Assembly: GCA_047967505.1 (NCBI GenBank)
Contig: CM106539.1
Length of the DNA stretch: 64,000 bases
Direction: 5' to 3' (one strand)
From: Dipteris shenzhenensis
Lineage: Eukaryota; Polypodiophyta; Polypodiopsida; Gleicheniales
Shown in pieces: positions 11,320 through 21,669 of the stretch; the stretch's first letter is position 1, and the number at the start of each line of letters is the position of its first letter. Both the position numbers and the translations under genes were made by a program. A model generated the notes under the pieces. The model had not been told where the DNA came from. It made no database searches and worked only from the letters and a program-made list of their open reading frames with translations.

Positions 11320-11706
11320 TCATGGACATTCTTCATTTGCGCTGTCTCCTTCTACTTCCTCCATGGCGAGCATCCTTAAAAATTCGTGTATATGCAAAAT
11401 AGTTTGCTGTGGTATTTTTATTTTTCCTTCTACCTCATATCCCATGTGCTTCTTTGATTTCTTTGCCCTTGAATGCCAAGACACTATGATTGTCTCCGTC
11501 AAAACTTGAGAGACCGCTTCATCATTTGGGACCCTCTCCTTCATTATACAATTAGTATATAATGTGTTGTTATCCATATTCTCCTTCCTGCCCTTTGGCT
11601 CATACCATACCGCTGTAAATGTTATAGCTCTCCCTTGGTCATCTCTTTGCGGGAGTTCAATGGTGTTGAAGATCCATGGGATGCTACTTTCTTCAAAAAA
11701 GATATG
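11320..11706 (-). CDS. Uncertain minus-strand ORF, antisense to the start of the ParB-like gene
   Basis: A minus-strand frame is open from about 11706 to 11320. It contains TFTAVWYEPKGRKENMDNNT and KKSKKHMGYEVEGKIKIPQQ and ends EECP. Its composition looks protein-like, but I recognise no family. It overlaps by about 70 bases the plus-strand reading that is better supported. It could be a separate short gene, a divergent exon or chance. Confidence 0.25.
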   Translation of the reverse strand, partial: HIFFEESSIPWIFNTIELPQRDDQGRAITFTAVWYEPKGRKENMDNNTLYTNCIMKERVPNDEAVSQVLTETIIVSWHSRAKKSKKHMGYEVEGKIKIPQQTILHIHEFLRMLAMEEVEGDSANEECP

Positions 11707-14659
11707 ACTTCAAGCCTTGTAGTAGGCATAATAATTCAGCGAAAAGACACCTTTGTGGATATTTTAACAAAGAGTTCAGATCCTGAAGTTGGCGGTATGC
11801 ATTTTATTGTGTCAAGGAGAGATGCAAAGACCTTTGTGATGCCTCCTCCTCAACCATCAAAGTTTCCAGAGCTGCAAAGGGCATTGGAGACTCTTTCATA
11901 TACTTGGGAGCAATTTCCTAGTGTGGTGGCAAAAAGGATGCATGCAAAGATAATGTTTGAATACTTTCAGGATGCAGAATATGCTCCTCATATGCAAGAA
12001 TCATCACATGAAGGAGATCAAAAAGCTCAGACTTCAATGCAGGGACAAGAAGAACAGGCACACTATCACAAACCTGTAGAACATGAGTGCAAACTTCTAG
12101 AGCCAGAAATGGTGAATGTAACTAAGGATGATGAAAAACAAGCCTTGAGTGCACGGGAATTAGCAAAAATTGAAGAAGATCAAGGTCGATCCACTGCAGT
12201 TATGCTAGAAGCTCTTGCTAGCAAACCACGACGTGAAATGCAAAAGGCTAGTACTGCAAGAGCCACGGTTCCAAGCAGTAAGAAAAGACATCGTCCCACT
12301 ATAGAGAAAGATAATGTGGATGAAAAATGGTCAAAAAAAGAGAAAGATGAAGAAGAATCAGAATCCAAGGCTGAAGATGATCAGGATGAACTCACATCAA
12401 TCAAAAATCTTAATCTGCGTCTTAATGAAGCAGTTACAGATGATGATGTGGGATATATCTGGGGTCAAAGGACGTGGTTTGTGAATGCCAAAGATGTGGA
12501 AGCTGTAGCTCTGTTTACTAATAGCCGAAGCCTTGATATATCCTATGCAATGCAAATATATGAGGCTTTGAGAGATGGTAAGAAACCTGTGGCAAGCAAT
12601 GTGGTCTTGTGCCCAATAATGTTTTGTCCAACCAAAAATAGTTTTCTGGATCAAATAACATTTACAGGGCCTACACATTTCGAGGAGATCTTCAGTCAAT
12701 TCTTAAAAAACACTCTAAAAAATATTCCACATGAACAAGGCGAAGAGGCACAAGGAGAGAATATGCTAAAGGAAGTCAAGAAGGAATTTCTCCTTCATTG
12801 CAGATTCCAGCCCATTGATGGTCAACATTGGGCTTATGCTTGTAATCAGATTGCAAGGGAAGCAAAGGAGGGCAAAAGACTCACTCCAGAACAATTTGTA
12901 AAGATAAGCTCATTCCATTATTATCCTGCAACGATCTGTATATTCAAGCATGAGATCAAGTATTTGATTGAGTCCGAAAGACTTAATCATTATGTCCATG
13001 GATTGCATAAGATATCCTCAACATCAGAGGTCTTACAGAAGGCAAGGGTGATATGGACAACATTTGGTTCTCTAAATCCTGATTTGAAGCGAAAGGTCAC
13101 AAAAGCAGACGCCGACACACACAAACTTTTATACTTCTTTGAGTGCAGTTGTGCCTAGGGGAACCCAAGAGCGGGAAGAAAGTATGACAAGCCTCAAGGT
13201 GGTGAGGGACAGATATGCCGACTACACTTCTATCATATTTCGTCCTGTTGAAGTGTTCAATGAGATGCTTGAAACGTGCATTGCTTGTGAGCGTGGACAG
13301 CTGACCTATGAAGCTCCTTTGTTTATCTCCCGCAAGTCAAAGGTAATGGATAAGAAGGAGTTGACGGCAAGGATGTGGAGGCCTGTAAAGTACTTACCTG
13401 ATAAGTACGCATCCATGGCAGCACAAAAAATTTTAAAGAAAGAATGGTTTTTTGGAAAAAAAGACAAAGACCACTGCATGGAAGAATGCATCAATGTACA
13501 GGTGAGGCGTGATGTAGTCCATAGTGCCATCAAGTATTTGCTGTCAGAGAAACAAATTCCACTTACTCATTGTAACATTGACTATAATGTGGTGAAGCAT
13601 ATAGCTTCTTTGTCAACACCCAAGGTAAAGCTATGGGCAAACAGGTGGATTAAAAAGGATGAAGATGGGTCGGAAATAGTAATCTCTTATATGAGAAAAG
13701 AGATCCCACAATAGGTGGTTGCATATGTGGAAAGATTAATCAGCGAGATAAGAATGCCGACAGATATGCACCAAAGCTTTCAATTCAATGTAGAGGTTAC
13801 GGCAGAGTCTGGAAAGCTTGTCAACTTCAAGGGAGTCTCAGAAGATGACTTCTTCAAGAATGAGTCAGCATGGGATAAGCCACAACTATTCTTTATCAAT
13901 GAAGTTTCTAGCGATGATATCCATAACTTCATTGATAGAATAGTATATACCACCATTAGCAAAGTGGCGATTTGTAACATTGTCATATTTGTTGATAAAA
14001 AAGACAAAGAAGCCATGAAGGTTACTCTAGAGTGAGCATATTCATCAGATTTGAAGATCTATAGTGGTGTTTATGCAGCAAAGAGAGGCAAGAGAGAATG
14101 TGGCATAGCGATTCAAACTCTTGAATCATTCTTTTTGTGTATGCAGAGTCCCAACCCTGATCACTCCTTACAAAAGAACATAAGAGGGAATTCAAATAAT
14201 TTGAGATTGATGCTAGAAGAGCAAGATATTCCCAGGTCCATACATTATCAAAAAAACAACTATGGAAGTCCTGCAAAAAGTGGGAGTCTCTTGCTTACCA
14301 TGATGGAGAATTTGCTGCCAGCAGGTTGGGAGGTCACCTTGTGCAGGATGGGATATTTATTTGAGGATCTCCTAAGAAAAGGCAACTCCACCAATATTAT
14401 TGAAAATAAGCATTTCATGGCCTATTTCCAGCTTCAAGCAGATCTAACCACAAGCTATGAAAAAGAGATAGACCACAAGGACACCAATGACATGGATGAT
14501 TACCTTGAAGATCATAATGTCCCAGTTGTTGATGATGAAAAGATGGACTTACATGACCCATTCACAGAGAGGTTGTGGATGAAGACAAATATGATGATGC
14601 CTTTTTTGATAATTATGGCTCGCAGGGTTATGAAAAAAGGCCACTACGACAATACTTAG
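11563..14659 (+). pseudogene. ParB/DGQHR-like protein with possible degenerate DNA methyltransferase region
   Basis: The frame is open from 11563 to 13158 without a convincing ATG; the first in-frame ATG is inside the conserved-looking part, so an upstream exon is likely. The order is an N-terminal unknown domain; a charged linker (KKRHRPTIEKDN, EKDEEESESK, about 12290-12370); a segment with IWGQRTWFV; and PIDGQHWAYA at 12811-12840, which resembles the DGQHR signature of ParB-like/DndB-like proteins, followed by helices (SERLNHYVHGLHKIS). A frame change near 13140 leads to the continuation. TAG at 13712-13714 and TGA at 14033-14035 interrupt one frame that reads to 14659. The last third (KPQLFFINEVSSDDIHNFI, then CNIVIFVDKKDKE, then SPAKSGSLLLTMMENLLPAG) has the spacing of an N4/N6 DNA methylase, but no DPPY motif is visible. 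In phages and bacteria ParB-like and methylase domains are often fused. The fold assignments are inference. Confidence 0.45.
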
Positions 14660-14753
14660 CGGTATGAACTCTCTATTTCTCAACTAAATACAATTTTTTA
14701 AATAAGATTTAAATTTAAAGATAATGAATCTAATCTCTCATATTTGTTTACAG

Positions 14754-15861
14754 GCAATAGAGGGAGAAGAAATGGATGAAGTCAATACGGAGGCACTCCC
14801 TTCTACTTCAACAATGCAACCACCTCTAAATTTGATTGAAAAATCAAATTTAGCTGCATTAGATAAAATGGAGAGGTCATTTCAAGTTAGGATCGTTTTG
14901 AAACGAGAACCTCAGTATTTAAGCTTTGGTAGAGAGGAGGTTTCAATCCTCTCCAATCCTTTAAAAGAGGTTAATGACAATGTTATCTTGGCCATTCTCA
15001 GGTAATGTTTATTTATTTATTGCTACTTCAATAAGCTAACATTTGTTTATTTATTCACAGGTCAGTTATATATCAGTTTCCTAGTGCAGAATGCAAATCA
15101 ATTCTATGAGCTAATGTTTGTTTATTTCTTGGTGTAGTGTAGTTATTTCTCAGCTTCCTAGTACAGTGCAGCATCGTGTCTACATGCTCGATGCTCTCCT
15201 TTCTTCTATTCTTAGCTCTCCTCAAAAGACTATAGAAGATGTTTGTACCTAGTTAAGCCCTTTGAATTTAGATGGGGTGCGAGTCATCTTAATGCCTTAT
15301 CATGAGGCGTAAGTATCAACTCTAACCTTATTTTTACTATTTCTTTGGCAAGTTTGTGTAAAACAATAATCATTTTTATTCTGGTCGTGTAGCTGACATT
15401 GGAGTCTGATCTTCTGGGACCTTGAACTCAACCATTTATGGTTTGTGAATTCAATAGAAGGCTATCATGCCAACTCCCCAAGGTAATTATTCTCTTAATA
15501 TTTTTGATACTTTCTTATTTTGTATCTTATGATCATGACATATTAATATATTTCATATGTCATGCTAGACAGTGCTGCATATCGGCTAGTATCTGCTATC
15601 AGAACAACCACGGAGCAACAAGATCAAGTAGAATTCAAAAGACGTCTGCCAGTGGAGCAAAAAGATGGACACAGCTATGGGTGGAGAGTTGCCTACAACT
15701 ACATGTTGTTTCTTAGAGAGATTTTTGATTTGGAGTTACCAGTCAAAATGGAATCATATACAGAAGCTGATCTGCTAGCATTTCGGGCTGAGAGTATTCA
15801 GCATCTAATTACTACCATTGGGAAACAACATGAAAATATGACTACATTGCAGCATGTATAA
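14754..15861 (+). other. C48-like unit 1, catalytic Cys replaced by Tyr
   Basis: The H block reads HWSLIFWDLELNHLWFVNS in 15393-15482. The last block reads EQKDGHSYGWRVAYNY: the codon at 15676-15678 is TAT where units 2 and 3 have TGT. The TAG at 15250-15252 interrupts the second block. The unit is therefore catalytically dead in two ways. The exon can end at CAT|GTATAA (15855) and splice to 16328 in frame. Confidence 0.55.
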
Positions 15862-15869
15862 AACCTTAT

Positions 15870-16325
15870 CTTTATACTTGTATGCTTGTTCCAGCCTTTA
15901 ATTGGGACCTTTAATTGGGATGTATAAATCTCATAACTTTTTTATATTTTCTTCCAAGAGGAGAAGAGACTGAGTCTAATGAAAGCATGCTATCTTTATA
16001 CTTTTATGATTATTTAAACCATTAATTTTATTTGGGATGTGTAAATCTCATAACTTGTCTAATTAAAGCATGCTATCTTTATACTTCTATGATTATTTAA
16101 ACCATTATTTTTATTTGGGATGTGTAAATCTCATAACTTTTTAAATTTTTCATCCAAGAGAAGGAGAGACTCACTCTAATGAAAGCGTGTATGAAACCTT
16201 TTTAAATTTTTGCTCCAAGCAGAGTAGAGACTTACACTAATGAAAGCATGTATGAAACCTTATCTGCTTGTTTAAGCCTTTATTTGGGATGTGTACATCG
16301 CATAACTTTTTTATATTTTTATGGC
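15870..16325 (+). repeat. Intronic imperfect tandem repeats between units 1 and 2
   Basis: Three to four copies of a roughly 110-bp unit contain TTTGGGATGTGTAAATCTCATAAC and AGAGACT...CTAATGAAAGC, reminiscent of the GAGACTGAGTCTACTATGAAAG motif in the tail of unit 3. This suggests that the unit ends arose by repeated local duplication. Confidence 0.7.
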
Positions 16326-16327
16326 AG

Positions 16328-17355
16328 AAGGAGGATGTGGAGGACATAGCAAGTGAAGAAGAATATGATGTAGACTACTCCCTCAATAAGATGAGTCATA
16401 AAAATATGAATCTATTGGAGCAGATTGGAAGTTCATTCACTGCTATGTTGTTAATTCGACAACAACCTCATTTTTTTGAATTTGGTGAAGAAGAGATTTC
16501 AATCCTCTTGAATCCTAAGAATGAGGTTAATGTCAAAGTCATTACAACCATCCTCAGGTTTGATGCAGCCTTTTCCTTGGCTTTATACTTTGCTTATTTT
16601 GATTAAACCCAAGAAGCTAATACTTTTTTTTTTAATATAGTAATGTTATAGCAAAATTTCCGCAAAATATACAAAGCGTTTCATATATGCTCGATCCTCG
16701 TATTTCGGAAGTGCTTAGCAACAAAGAAGAAACCATAGAGAATGTTTGCAAGTGGTTGAAGCACGTTCCTATGAATGATGCACGAGTTATTTTTACAGCA
16801 TATTATGAGAAGTAAGCATCAAACCCTACTTGTTTTTTCTATTGCATTGCTAGAATTGTCTCAAACACAGTAATTATTCTTTATTGATAATACAGCTCAC
16901 ATTAGAGTCTGGTAGTCGTGGACATCCTTGCGAAGAAGTGCTTCTTTGCAAACTCAAAGACATCCGTCCATGGCAATGTGTTAGAGTAAGTATAGACTAC
17001 ACTTGTTGTCACTTCTTGACATGTAAATTGATATGCAATCCACATATTCACTGTTGTTATATGTTTTGATATGCAGATCAGCTCGAAAATTAGTAGATGC
17101 TATCGACATAGTAATGCGGCAATGTGACTTGGCACAACAAATAGAGTATATAACATGTCAGGTATCACATCAAGATAATAGCCACATCTATAATTGTGGA
17201 TGGAGGGTGGGCTACAATTGCTTTTTGGTACTTGGTCAAATTTTTGAGATACAAAATGACACCACACTATCAACATATATGGATTTGCATCTCTATGCAT
17301 TTATAACATGTAGCATTCGAGCAATCATTGATTGTGAAATGAATGCCATCAAAGA
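16328..17355 (+). other. C48-like unit 2, Cys retained
   Basis: The last block reads HQDNSHIYNCGWRVGYNC with TGT at 17195-17197. The H block is H*SLVVVDILAKKCFFANS, where the TAG at 16903-16905 stands in the place of the Trp after His. The exon runs on without an intron into the first block of unit 3, which is strong evidence for a multi-unit protein. Confidence 0.55.
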
Positions 17356-17374
17356 GTCAAAGAGGATAGAAGAC

Positions 17375-18400
17375 CTCAACTCTACAAACATGGCTTCATT
17401 AAAAGAATTGGGAAGCTCTTTTACTGTTAGGGTTATGATTCAACATAGACCTCAGTATCTTGAATTTGGGGGAGAGGAGATTTCAATTCTCTCTAGAGCT
17501 TCAAATGAGGTCAATAACAACGTTATGATGGCCATTCTCAGGTTTGATACAAACTTTTTCTCTACTTGATAATTCAATATTTTGATTAAATCTAATAAGC
17601 TAATAAGCTAATATTCATTTATTTTGATTAAATCTAATCAGCTAATATTCATTTATTTGTTGGTGCAGTATAGTTATCTCACGATTTGGTAGAGTCGTAC
17701 AAAATCGTGTGTATATGTTGGATTCCCTCCTTTCTCCTATACTTAGCGATAGCAGAAAGACAATAGCCGATGTTTGTAAATTATTACAGCCTTTACATTC
17801 ACATGGCGTGCGAGTCCTATTTATGGCATATCATGAGATGTAAGTATCATGGCAACCTTTATTTTCATCTTATACTGGCAACATTGTGTTAAATAATAAT
17901 GGTTCTTAATTATTCGTGTAGGGAACATTGGAATCTGGTGGTTTGGAACCTTGAAGACAACTATTGTTGGTTTGTTAACTCGATTGCAGGCTTTCATGGC
18001 TCAGTGCAAACGTAAGTATTCTATTAATCTGTTGTTACTTCTATATTATGTACCTTATGTGATAGACACACTAAGTTTTTTTAATATGTCACGATGAGCA
18101 GATCGATTAAGAAGTTGGTATCTGCTATCAGAGAAACAGGACAGTACAAAGACTCGGTAGACTTCCAAAAGCATTTAGTAGTAGAGCAGGAAGATGGGCA
18201 TAGTTGTGGGTGGAGAGTTGCCTACAACTGCATGTTGATTTTCAAAGAAATTTTCTCACTTAAGCCACAGATCTCATCGGAAGACTCTTTGGAGCTCAAA
18301 TATTCAGAGGAGGATATACAATTGTTTAGGGCTGAAATCATTCAAGACCTAATTGCTGCCATTAGAATACAACGTGCAACTGAAGCAATACCAGAGCTTC
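17375..18400 (+). other. C48-like unit 3, all catalytic positions retained
   Basis: The blocks are LGSSFTVRVMIQHRPQYLEF; VYMLDSLLSPILSD; EHWNLVVWNLEDNYCWFVNS (17922-18011); and EQEDGHSCGWRVAYNC (Cys codon 18205-18207). No stop or frame change was seen within the unit. If any unit was active, this is the best candidate. Confidence 0.6.
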
Positions 18401-18651
18401 CCTTTAAGGAAGAGGAGACTGAGTCTACTATGAAAGCACTGCACACTATAGAAGAAGTAGAGACCCAATGTACACCTACAGCACCACAGCCTCCACTGGA
18501 AGCATCAGAAGAGTTGCCACCCCCTCTGCTTGCATTTAAGGAAGAGGATACTGAGTCTACTCCGAAAGCACTACATACTACAGAAGTAGAGACCGAGTGT
18601 ACATCTACAGCACCACAGCCTCCATTGGAAGCATCCAAAGAGTTGCCATAG
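18401..18651 (+). repeat. C-terminal acidic/proline tandem repeat of the polyprotein
   Basis: Two copies of about 40 residues (FKEEETEST...ALHT...EVET...TAPQPPLEAS) end at the TAG 18649-18651. A further degenerate copy of the PPLEAS segment continues past the stop to about 18675. This is a probable disordered tail. Confidence 0.8.
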
Positions 18652-18759
18652 TCTCCACTAGAAGCATCACAAGAGTTGTGATGCATGTATGATGTTGTGT
18701 TTGTAGTTTTTGTTGATTATACACCAATTTGTGACTTATTACTTAAGTGGCATAATCAT

Positions 18760-19095
18760 GATATTTATATAATTTCTTTATGCACACAATTTTATGATAT
18801 GAATGTGTGATGATGTGATTATTTGGAAATAAATCCTTGTGTGATGAGAATTTTGATATGAATATGTGATGATGTAATATTTGTAATATAATTGTTTCAT
18901 GCACACAATTTTATGATATGAATGTGTGATGATGTGATTATTTGGAAATAAATCCTTGTGTGATGAGAATTTTGATATGAATATGTGATGATGTAATATT
19001 TGTAATATATTTCTTCATGCACACAATTTTATGATATGAATGTGTGATGATGTGATTATTTGGAAATAAATCCTTGTGTGATGAGAATTTTATTC
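18760..19095 (+). repeat. About 120-bp tandem repeats, nearly three copies
   Basis: Repeats of CACACAATTTTATGATATGA, TGTGTGATGATGTGATTATT and AATAAATCCTTGTGTGATGA. Non-coding, downstream of the polyprotein. Confidence 0.9.
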
Positions 19096-19109
19096 AGTTG
19101 GACAGTCTC

Positions 19110-19790
19110 CACTCACTTAAAGTAGAGCATTCACAATGCTTCTCTCACTTTATTCCAACCCTTATCCTTATCATCTCCACTCACTTAAAGTAGAGCATTC
19201 AATCTCCACTCGCTTTATTCCAACCCTTATCATAGTGAACACATCGTGCCTCTCACTTTATTCCAACCCTTATCCTTATCGTAGTGAACACATCGTGCCT
19301 TAGTGCACTTGTATTCTTCCATCCTAGTCCTTCCACAAACACTCTCTTATTTCTTACATCCTAGTCCTTCTGAGTAACTTGTATTCTTCTATCCTAGTCC
19401 TTCCGCAAATACTCTCAGAGTCTTCTTTCATCCATCCTGATAACCAAGTATTCTTCTATCCTAGTTCTTCCACAAACACTCTCTTCTTTCATCCATCCTA
19501 GTGCTTCTCATTAACTTGTATTCTTCTTGTATTCTTCTATCCTAGTCCTTCCGCAAACACTCTCAGAGTCTTCTTTCATCCATCCTGATAACCAAGTATT
19601 CTTCTATCCTAGTTCTTCCACAAACACTCTCTTCTTTCATCCATCCTAGTGCTTCTCATTAACTTGTATTCTTCTTGTATTCTTCTATCCTAGTCCTTCC
19701 GTGAACACTCTCAAAGTCTTCTTTCATCCATCCTGATAACCAAGTATTCTTCTATCCTAGTTCTTCCGCAGACACTCTCTTCTTTCTTGC
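19110..19790 (+). repeat. Tandem repeats of TTCTATCCTAGTCCTTCC type
   Basis: An array with a unit of about 70-140 bp built from TATTCTTCTATCCTAGTYCT, CAAACACTCTC, TTTCATCCATCCT and GATAACCAAG; the proximal part (19110-19290) uses a related unit with CTCACTTTATTCCAACCCTTATC. It lies just before the ATG of the small gene and is non-coding. Confidence 0.9.
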
Positions 19791-19829
19791 ATCGTAGTCC
19801 ATCTCCCTTTCTTTAGCATCTCCCCACCC

Positions 19830-20426
19830 ATGGATGTCCTTGGCATTGTCGAAGACGTGGAGTTCGGAATTAACAATCTCAAAGAATGGATTGCTGACCA
19901 AGGAGCATAGAGAGAGGCCAGAATTCGACAAGGTTCTCCTTTGACACACATGGAGAGAGAGGAATTTGCTGCACAAATGCACGCAGAGAGGGAGGAGACT
20001 CTCAAGATAGTAGACAGTGTAAGACTTCTAAGACATATTCATGATAAAAGCATGACAAGATCTATTAGACTTCTTAAGTAACCTGCGTTATCGCAGCTCT
20101 CGTCATGGGCAATTTGATGCGGATGCTAAGAGAACAATATGAGCCTCTCAGAGAAATTATAAAGAAACAATTTGTGACGTATGATAAAAGCACGACAAGA
20201 TCTATTAGACTTCTTAAGTAACCTGCGTTATCGCAGCTCTCGTCATGGGCGATTTGATGCGGATGTTGAGAGAACAATAAGAGCCTCTCAGAGAAATTAT
20301 AAAGAAACAATTTGTGATTGCTTAAACTTCTTCTTCGCATGTAATTATGTTGAGGATACAGCTGTGGAGGCAGTGAAGGATTGGGTTGTTAAGAAGATAA
20401 GAGAGACCAATGATGAGATCTTCTAG
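19830..20426 (+). pseudogene. Small charged helical protein of the large element
   Basis: ATG at 19830 opens MDVLGIVEDVEFGINNLKEW. There is a TAG after IADQGA (19908-19910), then REARIRQGSPLTHMEREEFA and KIVDSVRLLRHI. A 140-bp tandem duplication (20041-20180 and 20181-20319) breaks the frame. The second copy restores KARQDLLDFLSNLRYRSSRH and runs to NDEIF, TAG at 20424-20426. The ancestral protein would have been about 150 residues, with Glu/Arg-rich helices. I do not recognise the family. It is followed by three copies of a GTATTAAGGTGTTTTTTGACA repeat. Confidence 0.45.
20041..20319 (+). repeat. 140-bp tandem duplication inside the small gene
   Basis: Both copies begin ATGATAAAAGCAYGACAAGA and include TTATCGCAGCTCTCGTCATG. 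They differ at a handful of bases. The duplication disrupts the coding frame. Confidence 0.9.
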
Positions 20427-20444
20427 ACTTAGATAAGAGAGACT

Positions 20445-20605
20445 GTATTAAGGTGTTTTTTGACACCATATGGCTTTGTATTAAGGTGTTTTTTGACACC
20501 ATATGGCTTTGAGTAATATGATCTACTTCTTGTACAAATGTGATGTTAAGATGATGTTAAGAGAGACTGTATTAAGGTATTTTTTGACACCATATGGCTT
20601 TGATT
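20445..20605 (+). repeat. Short repeats GTATTAAGGTRTTTTTTGAC, three copies
   Basis: Copies lie at about 20446, 20477 and 20570, each followed by ACCATATGGCTTTG. They sit in the right subterminal part of the large element and could be binding sites or a 3' UTR repeat. Confidence 0.8.
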
Positions 20606-20874
20606 ACTTTACAAATGTGATGTGCTCTTTTTGAAATGTACTCTAGTTTTCATAACATGTCACGCCATTTTTTCTAATTTGATTTTTTAAAATCTTACTT
20701 TTTTGTCTCTTTTAACAATGTGATGTACTCTATTTTTAACATCTCACGTCATTTTTTCTAATTTGATTTTTTAAAACCTTCCTTTTTGACTCAATGTTTT
20801 GTTTTATAAGAGCCTCTTTTTTTGAAATGTTTTATCCAAAATTATCTCACAAAATGAATTTGGACAGTGCAAGA

Positions 20875-20899
20875 GTCCAAAATTAATGAAATAGGTGTT
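20875..20899 (-). repeat. Right terminal inverted repeat
   Basis: The reverse complement begins AACACCTATTTCATTAATTT, pairing with 10032-10056. It is followed by GTGT at 20900-20903, the second copy of the target duplication. Confidence 0.85.
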
Positions 20900-20956
20900 G
20901 TGTAGACTATGTTGTATTGAACATGTTCATGCTCCATCCGTCCGTCCGTCTGTCCG

Positions 20957-21028
<72 letters not shown>

Positions 21029-21079
21029 CCTCCCTCCCTCCCTCCCCCCCCTCTCTCTCTCTCTCTCTCTCTCACTCAC

Positions 21080-21137
<58 letters not shown>
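20957..21137. repeat. (TC)n microsatellite
   Basis: Long TC runs with CCCT and CACT interruptions, preceded by TCCG repeats. It is the counterpart of 9820-9976 in the next tandem unit of the host repeat. Confidence 0.95.
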
Positions 21138-21141
<4 letters not shown>

Positions 21142-21218
21142 ACTACTACTGATAGCAAAACTGAGAGAAGAGTGCACACGATACAGCTATCTGTACACTA
21201 TGTTGTATTGAACATGAA
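21138..21218. repeat. Unoccupied paralogue of the insertion site
   Basis: GACTACTACTGATAGCAAAA through GAGTGCACACGATACAGC, CTATCTGTACACTATG and TTGTATTGAACATG corresponds to 9977-10031 joined to 20904-20924. It shows the host sequence without the 10.9-kb insertion. Confidence 0.8.
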
Positions 21219-21669
21219 CATGAAGATATACATGTAAACCCCTTAGGGTTTAGGGCTAGGGTTAGCTATGCCCTAGAGGTATGGTTCAATTTACAACATC
21301 CTTAACACCCCCTCTTCACTTACACTAGGTAAGTAGGGGGGGTCCATGTACAAGACCTTTTTGTGGATTTCATTTGGTGCATATGATAGCATCCAAAACT
21401 AAAAGAAATCAGAGTAGTATGTGTGTATGTGAGCACAGTGACTACCTAGCAGAAGATTGTACAATGAGTGCAACTTATGATCCTGTACATAACGTGCATT
21501 TCCCCCTCTTAAGTTGTGGGTCATCCTTTACCTTTGGGAATAAAACCTAGAAGATAGGCTGAAGGGAAGATAAAGAAAATGTGCAGAAAGTAAAGTCCAC
21601 CTAGATCAAAGACTTGTCAATTGAAAGATGAATGTGTGGAACACTTTGTGTATGGGGGGGATTCTATTT
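21219..21669 (-). repeat. Probable start of a minus-strand LTR (21311) and adjoining 3' internal sequence
   Basis: On the minus strand GTAAGTGAAGAGGGGG (polypurine tract) is followed at 21311 by TGTTAAGGATGTTGTAAATT, a typical LTR start. The LTR would run leftwards through the (TC)n unit and the 10.9-kb insertion to about 9712. The internal part 21312-21669 holds no readable gene. Two TTTAGGG-like words at 21244-21266 lie inside this LTR. Confidence 0.35.

Larger units (their letters stand above)
14754..18651 (+). pseudogene. Polyprotein of three tandem Ulp1/C48-like protease units
   Basis: Twelve exon-like segments join by GT-AG introns into one reading: 14754-15001, 15138-15308, 15393-15482, 15569-15855, 16328-16557, 16641-16811, 16896-16985, 17077-17541 (unit 2 end plus unit 3 start), 17669-17839, 17922-18011 and 18102-18651. 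Each unit has four blocks: an EFGGEEISIL block, a VYMLD...DVCKWL block, an HW block with FVNS, and a block ending Q.DG.SCGWRVAYNC. The H...N/D...Q...C order matches the C48 (Ulp1/SUMO-protease-type) cysteine peptidases. The frame continues from unit to unit, so this was one protein, not three genes. TAG codons at 15250-15252 and 16903-16905 break this copy, both probably from TGG. Ulp1-like genes are known in some plant Mutator-like and CACTA elements, where they may act in SUMO removal; a triplicated unit is unusual. The function here is inference. Confidence 0.6.
10032..20899 (+). mobile_element. 10,868-bp terminal-inverted-repeat element of unknown type
   Basis: Both ends carry inverted copies of AACACCTATTTCATTRATTT and GGAC, flanked by GTGT on each side. 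Removing the segment and one GTGT gives a sequence that matches the neighbouring tandem copy of the host repeat at about 21165-21218 (CTATSTGTASACTATG), so the boundaries are supported by an unoccupied site. Inside, all on the plus strand, are a ParB/methyltransferase-like gene (about 11563-14659), a three-unit C48-like protease polyprotein (14754-18651) and a small helical protein (19830-20426), with repeat-rich flanks. No DDE transposase, integrase, helicase or polymerase motif was recognised. A 4-bp duplication is compatible with several superfamilies (for example Sola, Chapaev, Ginger, Academ), but no diagnostic domain was seen. Stops and frameshifts show this copy is not autonomous now. 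Confidence 0.8.

Noticed and set aside
10032-20899. Helitron or Maverick/Polinton as identity of the large element
   Set aside because: Helitrons lack terminal inverted repeats and target duplication; no polymerase B, retroviral-type integrase or packaging ATPase was seen as expected for Mavericks.
21244-21266. Telomere-like TTTAGGG words
   Set aside because: Only two imperfect units within a probable LTR; no array.
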